From contig DDGL01000014.1 of assembly GCA_002337605.1 (NCBI GenBank), forward strand, positions 197,827 to 261,826: a stretch of DNA of 64,000 nt, written 5' to 3'. This DNA comes from Flavobacteriaceae bacterium UBA1903 (GTDB lineage Bacteria > Bacteroidota > Bacteroidia > Flavobacteriales > Flavobacteriaceae). The position numbers and the translations under genes were made by a program. The notes below the pieces were generated by a model. It had not been told where the DNA came from, searched no databases, and was given only the letters and a program-made list of their open reading frames with translations. Shown in pieces: positions 31,660-40,555 of the stretch (within the stretch, counting starts at the first letter, position 1; every line of letters starts with the position of its first letter).

Positions 31660-33413
31660 AAGCACGTATCAACCTCACAATTTTAGCTTGTTTAATTACA
31701 GGTTTTATGTTCAGTCAAGTAGGCATTAATAACACCAACCCTCAAGCATTACTAGACATTACAGCAACAGATATTGCAAACCCCTCCAATGAGGACGGAT
31801 TGCTCATACCTAGGATAAATCAATTTCCCACAATAAATCCAACGGTAGCACAACAAGCTATGCTGGTTTTTTTAACCACCACAGATGGGTCCAACGTGCC
31901 AGGGTATTATTATTGGAACCAACCCACGACCACTTGGCTACCCTTAGGAGGAACTAGTGATGGTTGGTCTTTAACAGGAAATGCTGGCACCAACCCTACC
32001 ACAAACTTTTTAGGTACTTCCGATGCACAAAACTTTATTGTGAGAACTAATAATAATGAACGAATACGTATCCAATCGGATGGAAATGTAGGAGTTGGTA
32101 TAACAGCACCTATGGCTTTGTTTGAAACCGGTCTAGGGGTAAATAATTTTGCCAGTGTAAAAGCAAGTGGAGCTAATGATGCTTACGGCTATTTAGGAGT
32201 GCAAGGGGCAAATGATTATGATGGGAATGCGACATTAGATATTAATGGACAAGAAATTGGTGTACTTGGTGTCTCTAACGGGACAACTGCCACGGACAAT
32301 GTAGGTGTTTACGGATACTCTAATACTGTTGGAGTAAGAGCACAACATAGTGTTAGTACAAATTGGGCAGAATTAGGATCTACAAATTTTGCAGGTAATT
32401 TTAATGGTCGAGTAGCCATTGATGGTGGAGGTGATGCAACTGGAACCACCGGGTCAGGAGCACTAGAAATTAATAACAGCCTACGGCTTGATAATAATGA
32501 AATTATTACCAATACAGATACACGTCTATTTATTAATAACGATAATAATGGTGATGTGAGTATGGATGGAATCACCTATTATCTTGATGCTTCAACAAAT
32601 AGAGTAGGTATTGGTAGAGTTCCTACTAGAGCAAGATTAGATGTTGAAACAACTGCATCTGGAGAGGATGGTCTTTGGGTTCAAACAAGCGGAGGCACAA
32701 ACATTGCTGCCACCATAGTAAATACTAATGGTTCTGCCCTAACTACTTCTGCAACTACTGGATTCAATGGTATTTCATCAGGTTCGGGCGGTATTTTTAC
32801 CAATCTCGCTTTTTACGGGTCTTTAACTGCAGGTGAAAGTGGTGTTGAAGGAGGCTCCCAAAAAACAGGTGTTGAGGGTCGTGCTAATAATACTAATCTA
32901 GCGACTATAGATAAGATGGGGGGATTATTTTATGTGTCAAACAGTTTAGCACCCCCCAATTTTACTGTTAATGCCCTGGCAGCGGTAGGAAGCGTTATTG
33001 ACGGTGTTGCCTATAAGATCTTTGGGCTGGGTATTGTTTCAACTATCGTTGAAGACGCAGCACAAAACAAATATATTATGGTTGCTCCAGAAGCACCAGA
33101 AGCTTTGTTTCAGGATTATGGCGTTGGACAATTAGCTAATGGAAAAGCCCTAATAACTCTAGATCCAATTTTAACCCAAAATATTGTAGTAGATGAAAAG
33201 CATCCTCTAAAAGTGTTTATTCAATTAGAAGGACAATGCAACGGAGTATTCGTAACGAATAAATCTGCAAAGAGTTTTGAAGTTATAGAATTAAATAATG
33301 GAAACTCTAATGTTTCATTCAGCTATCAAATAATTGCCAACAGAGCTAATGAAACTATAGGCGGACATACATCTCACTATGCAGATATGCGATTCAAATC
33401 CTTCAACAAATAG
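31656..33413 (+). CDS. Fibre-like secreted protein
   Basis: A 585-residue secreted protein: signal peptide, then the phrase SQVGINNTNPQALLDITATD common at the start of Bacteroidetes fibre-like proteins and of the three paralogues at 54-57 kb. Repeats such as RTNNNERIRIQSDGNVGVG, VGVYGYSNTVGV and GRVPTRARLDVE look like the stacked beta-strands of phage-tail-fibre-like proteins. No T9SS domain is evident at the C-terminus. It is translationally coupled to the 50-residue peptide and is probably controlled by the hybrid regulator. Exact function unknown; a surface structure is likely. Confidence 0.75.
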   Translation: MKARINLTILACLITGFMFSQVGINNTNPQALLDITATDIANPSNEDGLLIPRINQFPTINPTVAQQAMLVFLTTTDGSNVPGYYYWNQPTTTWLPLGGTSDGWSLTGNAGTNPTTNFLGTSDAQNFIVRTNNNERIRIQSDGNVGVGITAPMALFETGLGVNNFASVKASGANDAYGYLGVQGANDYDGNATLDINGQEIGVLGVSNGTTATDNVGVYGYSNTVGVRAQHSVSTNWAELGSTNFAGNFNGRVAIDGGGDATGTTGSGALEINNSLRLDNNEIITNTDTRLFINNDNNGDVSMDGITYYLDASTNRVGIGRVPTRARLDVETTASGEDGLWVQTSGGTNIAATIVNTNGSALTTSATTGFNGISSGSGGIFTNLAFYGSLTAGESGVEGGSQKTGVEGRANNTNLATIDKMGGLFYVSNSLAPPNFTVNALAAVGSVIDGVAYKIFGLGIVSTIVEDAAQNKYIMVAPEAPEALFQDYGVGQLANGKALITLDPILTQNIVVDEKHPLKVFIQLEGQCNGVFVTNKSAKSFEVIELNNGNSNVSFSYQIIANRANETIGGHTSHYADMRFKSFNK

Positions 33414-33507
33414 GGCGACTATAGCAACTATTTTAATCAAAATTAAAAATATTAGTACAAAACCATAACTGATGGCTATAAAACAAGCCATTAAAATTTT
33501 AACTATT

Positions 33508-34149
33508 ATGAAAACACTACTCACAATCTTTTTTTGCCTCCTACTCTTCGCTTGTAATAATGCTGAAGAAAAAAATTCAGCTGCTTCTGGGACTGAAGAT
33601 ACACCTACCTCTTCTTCAGCTAAAACAACAGAAGCAGCTTCAAAGGATGGCAAACTTTCACAAAACAGTACTTACAAAGCATTATTTGAAAGAGACAGTA
33701 AAAACTGCGATTTTATAACGGCGGAAAGTATGGCAAAGGCATTAGGAGTTTCTGAAAACTCAATAACAGAAGCCAATGGTACTTGCGCCTACAATTTTTC
33801 TGATGCATATGATAATGTAATCAATTTTCGGTTTACGGTTACCCCTTGGGGAAATAAACAAATTTTAAAAGAAATAAAATCTGCCATGGAAAACGCAGAA
33901 ACCTTTGGGAAGGACTCTAAATTAAGCCAATACAGAATAAGCGAAACAGGCGACACCTACCTTTCTATGCATCAGAATAGGATGGTAAGAATTCTGAATG
34001 AAAAAGCCAATAACGTAATCACTATTCTATATAAAGTAGAAACTCGGGCGGAGGAAAATAGTATAGAACAAGTAAACTCCCCTAAAGATAGTGCCCGAGA
34101 ACATTCCTACACTATCGCCAATTATTTGCTCAACACCCATAAAAAATAA
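33508..34149 (+). CDS. Small lipoprotein, unknown function
   Basis: A 213-residue lipoprotein from the ATG at 33508, where a signal peptide with lipobox LFAC (Cys16) starts. An upstream in-frame ATG (33472) would bury the signal. A Ser/Thr/Glu-rich linker follows, then a domain with ITAESMAKALGVSENSI and CAYNFSDAYDNVINFRFTVTPWG. I do not recognise the family. It begins a run of four same-strand genes with 26-65 base gaps, ending at 36967, all with signal peptides. Confidence 0.75.
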   Translation: MKTLLTIFFCLLLFACNNAEEKNSAASGTEDTPTSSSAKTTEAASKDGKLSQNSTYKALFERDSKNCDFITAESMAKALGVSENSITEANGTCAYNFSDAYDNVINFRFTVTPWGNKQILKEIKSAMENAETFGKDSKLSQYRISETGDTYLSMHQNRMVRILNEKANNVITILYKVETRAEENSIEQVNSPKDSAREHSYTIANYLLNTHKK

Positions 34150-34185
34150 ACACTTTAAAAATTAGTATAACAAAAAACACACCTA

Positions 34186-35484
34186 ATGAAAACAAGTAAA
34201 CTAATATTGGTGATTTGCCTACTTGCAGTAGCAGCACCTTCGCACGCACAACTCTTAAAAAAACTAGGTAAAGCAGCCGAAAGAGCAGCCGAAAGAACTA
34301 TAGAACGAAGAGTAGAAACAGAAACTACAAAAAGTACCGACCGAGCTTTGGACACCGTTATTGAGGCTCCAAAAAAATCTAGAAAAGAAAGAAGAAATGA
34401 TAGAAAAAAGAAAAAAGAAAACGGAGGAAACATCATTGGCGGTAATGACAGCAGCAGCCAGGATACCAATACTTCAAATGAAACTGTTGTAAATTCTAAT
34501 TTCGATTTTACACCAGGGAACATCGCTATTTTTAACGATAATTTTTCACAGGACAATCCAGGGGATTTTCCCGCCAACTGGGATAGCAATGGTTCTGGAG
34601 AATTGGTTACCATAAATGGTAAAAAATGGCTTCGGTTAGGGAATAAAGCTACAATTTATCCTATGCTGAAAAATGAACTTCCAGAAAACTACACGATCGA
34701 ATTTGATTTATTCACAGACGGTATGGATAACAAAACAAGCTCCCAGGCTTTTTTCAAGCTGTTACTTGAGGATACGAAAGGATTTCAGAAACCCAGAACA
34801 TTTAGCGTTGTTGAACTCTCCCCCTGCCAGTTTATAGCATCGCAAGGAGTTATTGAAAAACATGTAAATGGTACACGAGAAATACGCAATAAAATTGGCA
34901 AGGATATTAGAAATAGCATTGCTGGTAGATCTCGTGTTTCTATTGCGGTAAACAAAACCCGTATGCGCGTATGGCTTAATGAAGAAAAAATTGTAGATGT
35001 TCCCAGATTAATTCCTGAAGGGGCAAATAATTTTAAATTGTATACCACCGGGCTTCGTGACAATGGAACAAATGATAAAATTTACATAGCTAATTTTAAC
35101 ATAGCAAAAAGTGGTGAAGACAATAGAAGCAAACTACTTACCGAAGGACGTCTTTCTACCAACGCAATACTATTTAACACAGGATCTGCTTCCATAAAAG
35201 GAGGTGCAGATGCCATTTTAAAAGAAATAGGAGAAGCGCTGCAAACCAACCCTAGTATAAATATTCTAATAAATGGGCATACAGATAGCGATGGCGACAC
35301 AAATAGCAACCTCAAACTTTCACAGGAACGGGCAAATTCTGTAAAACAAGTCCTTGTGCAAACCTATGGGATTGCCTCCAGTAGAATACAAACCAATGGT
35401 AAAGGTGCTTCTGAACCTATTGCCACTAACAATACCACTGCTGGGAAATCTAAGAATAGACGTGTGGAGTTTATTAAACTTTAA
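34186..35484 (+). CDS. OmpA family protein
   Basis: Envelope protein of 432 residues. It has a signal peptide (LAVAAPSHA), a strongly basic, helical stretch (residues 22-80, many Lys, Arg and Glu), then a lectin/laminin-G-like beta region (TINGKKWLRLG, NYTIEFDLFTDGMDNKTSS), and a C-terminal OmpA domain with INILINGHTDSDGDTNSN, LSQERANSVKQ and RRVEFIKL. The OmpA domain would bind peptidoglycan. Second gene of the four-gene run. Confidence 0.88.
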   Translation: MKTSKLILVICLLAVAAPSHAQLLKKLGKAAERAAERTIERRVETETTKSTDRALDTVIEAPKKSRKERRNDRKKKKENGGNIIGGNDSSSQDTNTSNETVVNSNFDFTPGNIAIFNDNFSQDNPGDFPANWDSNGSGELVTINGKKWLRLGNKATIYPMLKNELPENYTIEFDLFTDGMDNKTSSQAFFKLLLEDTKGFQKPRTFSVVELSPCQFIASQGVIEKHVNGTREIRNKIGKDIRNSIAGRSRVSIAVNKTRMRVWLNEEKIVDVPRLIPEGANNFKLYTTGLRDNGTNDKIYIANFNIAKSGEDNRSKLLTEGRLSTNAILFNTGSASIKGGADAILKEIGEALQTNPSINILINGHTDSDGDTNSNLKLSQERANSVKQVLVQTYGIASSRIQTNGKGASEPIATNNTTAGKSKNRRVEFIKL

Positions 35485-35549
35485 AAAAAGAATGCATTGC
35501 AAGCTGAATCTTTAAAACAAAACAACTAATTAATTTAAATCTTTAACTC

Positions 35550-36257
35550 ATGACCATAAGAATTTATTTTTTACTGATTACTGTAGTGCTACTTCATAGT
35601 GCAGCAGTCAATGCACAAAATTGTGTAGATATAAAAACAGAAGATTTAACCGGGTTTTTGAATAAAAAAATAAAACCGAATCTAGATCTCAAACTCGACA
35701 AAACAGATGGCTTTTTGGCAATAAACAGACAAAGGCAAAATTTACATATGGCCGATGTGACAGTTAGCCCTATCTCTCGCACATGGAATTACTCTTTTAA
35801 TGATGTAAGAAGAATGGACAGTAATTTTTTCTATGATTCAAAAACAAATTCAGTAGTACTAGATGTAAAATTTGAAAAAAAAGGTTTTGAATTAAAAGGA
35901 TTGTGTCATGGCTGCTTCAATAGGTTTAAGGATAGTAGGGCTCCAGATGTTAACTGGGTGGACCCTCAGATCTTACGTATTTATTTAAAACCTATTATTT
36001 ACCAAAGGTCTGTTTCTTTTAATGTTACTGATGTTAAAATGATTGGTAACCTCTATGCCAACGGTTTTGGTGATTTAATACCAAATCTTACTGAAAAAAT
36101 TGCTAGTCAATTAAATATTGAGGTGAAAAAGATTTTCAACTCCGGAGAAACGCAACGCTTATTTAATGATGCATTGAAGCCACTATTAGATTCAAATAAA
36201 GTTGGGTCTCTGGCTAGTGTTTCTATGGCATCCAGAAGTATGAGAGTATGTAAGTAA
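35550..36257 (+). CDS. Secreted protein, unknown function
   Basis: A 235-residue protein with a signal peptide (LLITVVLLHSAAVNAQ). No family is recognised. It has paired Cys residues (GLCHGCF) in the middle and a final Cys near the C-terminus. The pattern NLYANGFGDLIPNLTEKIASQLNIEVKK resembles bacterial lipid-binding folds of BPI/SMP type, but this is weak. Third gene of the four-gene run. Confidence 0.7.
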   Translation: MTIRIYFLLITVVLLHSAAVNAQNCVDIKTEDLTGFLNKKIKPNLDLKLDKTDGFLAINRQRQNLHMADVTVSPISRTWNYSFNDVRRMDSNFFYDSKTNSVVLDVKFEKKGFELKGLCHGCFNRFKDSRAPDVNWVDPQILRIYLKPIIYQRSVSFNVTDVKMIGNLYANGFGDLIPNLTEKIASQLNIEVKKIFNSGETQRLFNDALKPLLDSNKVGSLASVSMASRSMRVCK

Positions 36258-36283
36258 TGTAAAATCAATTAAAAACTAAACGT

Positions 36284-36967
36284 ATGAAACCTTTAAAAAT
36301 AGTATTCACTTTTATTTTCAGTATCAGTATAACACTATCAGTCCTTGCGCAAGACAACTGTAGTAGTTTTTATCCTTTTAAAGATGGGGTAACATTTCAG
36401 ATAACCAATTATGGCAAAAACGACAGAGTAGCCGCCATTACAGATTTTCTGGTTACCGATGCTACCAGCAACTTCGCTACGTTTAAATCCTTTTTAAGAG
36501 ATAAGGATGGCGAAGTATTAAATGAAGCTACTTTTACTATGTCTTGCGAAAATGACGGTATTGTAGTAGATATGGAATCGTTGCTAAACCCAAATTTACT
36601 TGACAATTATAGAGATTTCGAAACCGAAATTTCCGGAACCAAAATAGTGATTCCAAACAATCTACATATAGGCCAGGAATTACCTGATGCTACAATGACA
36701 ATGCTCGTAAATATGAGTGGTATTAATTTAAGAATGGAGGTATCTATGACAGATAGAACGGTAATAGATAGAGAAACTATCACAACCAGTGCCGGAACGT
36801 TTGATTGTTTTGTGATTGGCTATACGAACACAGTAAACATGGGAATGAACCGCACCACTACCGCCAAGCAATGGATCTCCAGAGGCGTGGGAATGGTCAA
36901 ACAAGAAGATTATAACAGACGTGGGAGAGTTACCAGTAGCAGCTTGCTTACCGACTTTCATAGATAA
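36284..36967 (+). CDS. Secreted TapB/DUF3108-like protein
   Basis: A 227-residue secreted protein with a signal peptide ending near LAQ. The layout FYPFKDGVTFQITNYG, then TTSAGTFDCFVIGY and TAKQWISRGVGMVKQEDY matches the small beta-rich family I know as TapB/DUF3108-like, in which the last segment reads as a turnover of a modified marker. Last gene of the four-gene run. A terminator follows inside the end of lipB. Confidence 0.65.
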   Translation: MKPLKIVFTFIFSISITLSVLAQDNCSSFYPFKDGVTFQITNYGKNDRVAAITDFLVTDATSNFATFKSFLRDKDGEVLNEATFTMSCENDGIVVDMESLLNPNLLDNYRDFETEISGTKIVIPNNLHIGQELPDATMTMLVNMSGINLRMEVSMTDRTVIDRETITTSAGTFDCFVIGYTNTVNMGMNRTTTAKQWISRGVGMVKQEDYNRRGRVTSSSLLTDFHR

Positions 36968-36998
36968 AAACACGAAAACCCTATTTTTTTTTAAAGAG

Positions 36999-37027
36999 CC
37001 GGAGTAGTTCCTATACTTCGGTTTTTT
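36999..37027 (+). terminator. Intrinsic terminator of the four-gene run, overlapping lipB
   Basis: CCGGAGTA (36999-37006) pairs with TACTTCGG (37014-37021, one G-U pair) and is followed by six T. The right arm and T run lie in the last codons of the convergent lipB gene. Confidence 0.75.
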
Positions 37028-37724
37028 GTTGTAGTTGGGCTTCAAAAAGCTGGACAAAATGTTTTAGGAGTTTTTCTTTTACCTCTTCCATGGCTACTGC
37101 TGCTTTGCCTACTTCTACATTGAGAGAAGTAACAGCTTTGCCTTTAATTCCGCAGGGAATCATATTATCAAAGTAGCCTAAATCACTGTTTACATTCAAT
37201 GCAAATCCGTGCATGGTAACCCAACGGCTGGCACGAACGCCCATAGCACAAATTTTTCTGGCAAACGGAGTTCCTACATCCAGCCAAACCCCGGTTTCTC
37301 CCGGGCTTCTTTCTGCTTTTAAACCGTATTCAGCAAGGGTAAGAATAACCATTTCTTCCAGAAAACGAAGGTATTTATGAATATCGGTAAAAAAGTTTTC
37401 TAAATCTATGATGGGGTAGCCTACAATTTGTCCGGGTCCGTGATAGGTAATATCGCCGCCGCGGTTAATTTTATAAAATGTAGCACCAATTTTTGCAAGG
37501 TATTCTTCAGAAACAAGCAGGTTTTCAAAATCGCCACTCTTCCCCAGGGTATACACATGCGGGTGTTCTACAAATAAAAAATGGTTTGGGGTTTCCAGGC
37601 CAGCGTCTTCCCTTCGGTTTTTTATCTTTATATCGATAATATCCTTGAAAAGTGCTTCCTGATACTCCCAGGTTTCTTTATAATCTTTTCTTCCTAAATC
37701 TTCAACCAGTAGTACTTTGTTCAT
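37011..37724 (-). CDS. lipB: Octanoyltransferase LipB
   Basis: Cytoplasmic enzyme that moves octanoate from acyl carrier protein to lipoyl domains, starting lipoate synthesis. It has 237 residues. The motif INRGGDITYHGPGQIVGYPI is diagnostic; ARKICAMGVRASRW provides the catalytic Lys, and MIPCGIKGKAVTSL the catalytic Cys. It starts immediately after the stop of the lipoprotein gene (TAG then ATG), so the two are probably co-translated. Confidence 0.95.
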   Translation of the reverse strand: MNKVLLVEDLGRKDYKETWEYQEALFKDIIDIKIKNRREDAGLETPNHFLFVEHPHVYTLGKSGDFENLLVSEEYLAKIGATFYKINRGGDITYHGPGQIVGYPIIDLENFFTDIHKYLRFLEEMVILTLAEYGLKAERSPGETGVWLDVGTPFARKICAMGVRASRWVTMHGFALNVNSDLGYFDNMIPCGIKGKAVTSLNVEVGKAAVAMEEVKEKLLKHFVQLFEAQLQQKTEV

Positions 37725-38471
37725 CTAATTTTCTTCTAATATAATTTCTACGTCCAACTCATCCGGGTTTTTCATATAGGCTACAAACGGTTTTTGAAAC
37801 GTTACGGTTTTTCCATCTGCAGAAATTTCAGCATTCTCGATACTAATGGATTTTATTTTCTTCGGAAATGTATATTTTACTGAATACATGGTCTCATCCA
37901 TAAATAGTTCAACAGCCTGTACGCTGTCCAACATATTCTGAAATGCCTTTTCATCTTTTATATAGGCATCCCGCTTAAAAACATTTTTCTCAAAACTGAA
38001 TCTAACTCCTGTTGGCTGTGGCATCGCTTTCTTTTCTTCTTTCGGATTTGCCTTGTTACCCATAGGAGAAACATCCAGACCATCACTGGCATTGAGCCCC
38101 TCCATCAAATTATTTGCTTCTGCAACCGACTTAAACTCGGTGAAAATATCAAAAGACATTTCGCTTGTTTCCGGATCCATGACCATACGCATCTGGTAAT
38201 TTTCTAACAGCTTTAAACGTTTTTGCTCTTGTTCAGGAAGTTGGGCAATACTGTCTTTCTTTTCTTCAAATAGGCTTTTGAAAGACATTATAGTATCTGT
38301 TTTAACCCTAGTAGAATCTGTAGTAGGCATCATAGCCATCATTTCACTCATATCTATGGCAAGACTCATACGGCCAGAGCCATCTTCATTTAAGACCATG
38401 GTTTCAGAAAACTGACAGCTTACGAACGTAATAGCAAAAACGGCGAGGAACAGTATTTTTTTTAACATCAC
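37725..38471 (-). CDS. Lipoprotein, unknown function
   Basis: A 248-residue lipoprotein with signal peptide and lipobox FVSC (Cys19). The region after the Cys has ETMVLNEDGSGRMSLAIDMSEMMAMM; the rest is Met-, Lys- and Glu-rich. No family recognised. It is the middle gene of a tight run YqaE - lipoprotein - lipB, with 2 bases before and none after. Confidence 0.75.
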   Translation of the reverse strand: MMLKKILFLAVFAITFVSCQFSETMVLNEDGSGRMSLAIDMSEMMAMMPTTDSTRVKTDTIMSFKSLFEEKKDSIAQLPEQEQKRLKLLENYQMRMVMDPETSEMSFDIFTEFKSVAEANNLMEGLNASDGLDVSPMGNKANPKEEKKAMPQPTGVRFSFEKNVFKRDAYIKDEKAFQNMLDSVQAVELFMDETMYSVKYTFPKKIKSISIENAEISADGKTVTFQKPFVAYMKNPDELDVEIILEEN

Positions 38472-38473
38472 AC

Positions 38474-38632
38474 TCAGTTCTTAGGGTTATTCAAAATAAT
38501 AAGCGCTGCAATAACACCCGGAATCCATCCACATAGGGTTAATATGGTTACAATTACAATAGACCCACAGCCTTTATCTATCACGGCCAAAGGCGGAAAC
38601 AGGATAGACAACAATACACGCCAAATACTCAT
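38474..38632 (-). CDS. YqaE/Pmp3 family small membrane protein
   Basis: A 52-residue, two-helix membrane protein: MSIWRVLLSILFPPLAVIDK, then GCGS, then a second helix with LTLCGWIPGVIAALIIL and NNPKN. The PPLAV and GWIPGVIAAL motifs define the YqaE/Pmp3 (stress-response) family. ATG at 38632, stop TGA at 38474. It is 2 bases from the next gene. Confidence 0.9.
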   Translation of the reverse strand: MSIWRVLLSILFPPLAVIDKGCGSIVIVTILTLCGWIPGVIAALIILNNPKN

Positions 38633-38720
38633 AGTTACAAAATTACGGATTAAAATTCAGTATATGTGTCGGGTGAAAAATGTTTTGTTACAATAAAAAC
38701 TTGTTGCTATATTCGTTGTG

Positions 38721-39779
38721 ATGAAAGGAGTTCAACATATCTTTTTACTGTTGCTATTGGGTATGTCACTCAACGTTTCTGCTCAATATTTGTTTGAAGG
38801 CACGGTAGACTCTCAGTTTACCGATGGAGAGGTATACCTTTCCATGATTGAAGATTACAGAAAACTTTCTGGCGTCTACCACGAACAAATTATTGCCAGA
38901 GTAAAACCCGATAGCTTGGGTAACTTCAGGTTTGCCGGCACTAATCTACCTACCGAAAATAAAATGTACCGCATACATGCAGATACTTGTAAAGAGACAG
39001 ACCAGAATCTATCTCACATAACAGGACATTGTGAAAACAGCGAGGAAATTGTCTTTGTAGCCAATAACGAAACTACCCTGGCACTTCCCTTTTCTTTTGA
39101 ACAGGAAATGTTCTGTAAAGTAGTATCCAACAACGCGAAGGCAAAAACATTTTTAAAGATAGACTCTCTTAAGAACGACATGCGCTTTGCATTTTCTACC
39201 TACCGGAGCGAAGCCAACCGAAAGGTAAATACCGAAAAATGGTTCAGTATTCTTCAAAATTATGGGGAGCAATTACAGGAGCCCCTGGCCGAATTATACA
39301 TTTATTCCTTTTTGAGTGACCGCAGAAGCATCTTGCATGGCTATTATCTTTCAGACTTAAAGAAAAATCCCTATTACGATACTCTGCTGGAACGTTTAAA
39401 AAAACAATATCCAGACACCCAATACACCAGACAATACGAAGCCGAATTAAAAAGCGACCGTTTCTTAATTTCGGATAATGAGCCTGAAAAATCGCTCCCA
39501 TGGTGGGCGTATTTGTTAGGTGGAATTTGTTTGCTCTCTATTCTTGGTAATTTCTACTTCTTCGGAAAAGCAAAAAAACAAAAAGCGGTAGCCGAAGGAA
39601 AAGCTGCCCTCACCCAACAAGAGAACAATGTTCTGGAATTGATCCTTGAGAAAAAAAGCAACAAAGAAATTGCTTCCGAACTTTTTGTGAGTGTAAGTAC
39701 TGTAAAAACACACATTAACAGTATCTATAAAAAATTAGGCGTTTCTTCCCGAAATGAAGTAAAGGCACTGTATGCATAG
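38721..39779 (+). CDS. Membrane-tethered LuxR-type transcription regulator
   Basis: A 352-residue protein in an unusual order for a regulator: signal peptide (LLLLLGMSLNVSAQ), a periplasmic region of about 230 residues that I do not recognise, one membrane helix (about residues 262-282, WWAYLLGGICLLSILGNFYF), a short basic linker, and a C-terminal LuxR helix-turn-helix (LTQQENNVLELILEKKSNKEIA, FVSVSTVKTHINSIYKKLG). The DNA-binding domain is therefore cytoplasmic and must act from the membrane or after cleavage. Start at ATG 38721; GTG 38718 adds one residue. Divergent from the YqaE operon. Confidence 0.85.
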   Translation: MKGVQHIFLLLLLGMSLNVSAQYLFEGTVDSQFTDGEVYLSMIEDYRKLSGVYHEQIIARVKPDSLGNFRFAGTNLPTENKMYRIHADTCKETDQNLSHITGHCENSEEIVFVANNETTLALPFSFEQEMFCKVVSNNAKAKTFLKIDSLKNDMRFAFSTYRSEANRKVNTEKWFSILQNYGEQLQEPLAELYIYSFLSDRRSILHGYYLSDLKKNPYYDTLLERLKKQYPDTQYTRQYEAELKSDRFLISDNEPEKSLPWWAYLLGGICLLSILGNFYFFGKAKKQKAVAEGKAALTQQENNVLELILEKKSNKEIASELFVSVSTVKTHINSIYKKLGVSSRNEVKALYA

Positions 39780-39867
39780 GGTTCCCTCCTACGCAGAAAA
39801 ACTTCGACGGGCAAGCAGGTTTTAAATTTCATCTTCTTTAATTTCGGTTTCAGTTTCAATTTCAAAC

Positions 39868-39884
39868 GGGGTCTAGTCCCCTTT
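39868..39884 (+). terminator. Weak terminator-like hairpin after the LuxR gene
   Basis: GGGG (39868-39871) pairs with CCCC (39878-39881) around TCTAGT, followed by TTT. Stem is short, so this is tentative. The rest of 39780-39980 holds no gene that I can see. Confidence 0.35.
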
Positions 39885-39980
39885 CCCAACGTACTATCAC
39901 CACTCTTTTTACGGAAGTTATCTCACTTTTGAAGAAACAATCGAAAAAAATTTGATTGATAATCTTTAAAACCATTTATT

Positions 39981-40409
39981 ATGAAACTACACATGAACAC
40001 AGTAACAAAAGGAGCACTACTTTGTTTCTTTTTAGTTGCAACCGTACACTTGGGATATGCTCAATTAGCACTCGAAAAAGTTGAACCAAAAGTCGCTATC
40101 ATAGATTTTGCTATGGAAACGGTAGACTATGGTACAATTGCGCAAGACAGTGATGGTACCCGCACCATTTCCTTTACCAACACCGGAGATGCACCGCTCA
40201 TTATTACCGATGTAAAATCAAGTTGTGGCTGCACAGTCCCTAGCTATTCCAAGGCACCTATTTTACCCAATAAGACCGGGGAGATCACGGTAAAATACAA
40301 AACCTCAAAAGTTGGAGCTTTTCATAAAACAATTACTGTTTTATCCAATGCTACCGAAGCTTCCAAGAAAATCAGCATTAAGGGAGAAGTGATTAAAGTG
40401 AGTGAATAA
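39981..40409 (+). CDS. DUF1573 domain protein, secreted
   Basis: A 142-residue protein with signal peptide (FFLVATVHLGYAQ). The ASH/DUF1573 beta-sandwich is seen in DYGTIAQDSDGTRTISFTNTGDAPLIITDVKSSCGCTVPSYSK, cut here at its core SSCGCTVP, which is diagnostic of this family. A terminator follows. Function unknown; such proteins are common as secreted or periplasmic structural domains. Confidence 0.9.
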   Translation: MKLHMNTVTKGALLCFFLVATVHLGYAQLALEKVEPKVAIIDFAMETVDYGTIAQDSDGTRTISFTNTGDAPLIITDVKSSCGCTVPSYSKAPILPNKTGEITVKYKTSKVGAFHKTITVLSNATEASKKISIKGEVIKVSE

Positions 40410-40433
40410 GTACTTTGCTTTAGCTACATGTAC

Positions 40434-40468
40434 GCCTTTTCTGTTTAAAAGCGGGAAAGGCTTTTTAT
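40434..40468 (+). terminator. Intrinsic terminator after the DUF1573 gene
   Basis: GCCTTTTC (40434-40441) pairs with GGGAAAGGC (40453-40461, with a bulge or G-U), followed by TTTTTATTTT. Confidence 0.75.
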
Positions 40469-40555
40469 TTTACAACATACTCAGACTAAATTTTCCCATT
40501 GTTTTAAGGGTTAAAATTATCAAATAGGCTAATTTTGCACCTTAAATTGAATACC

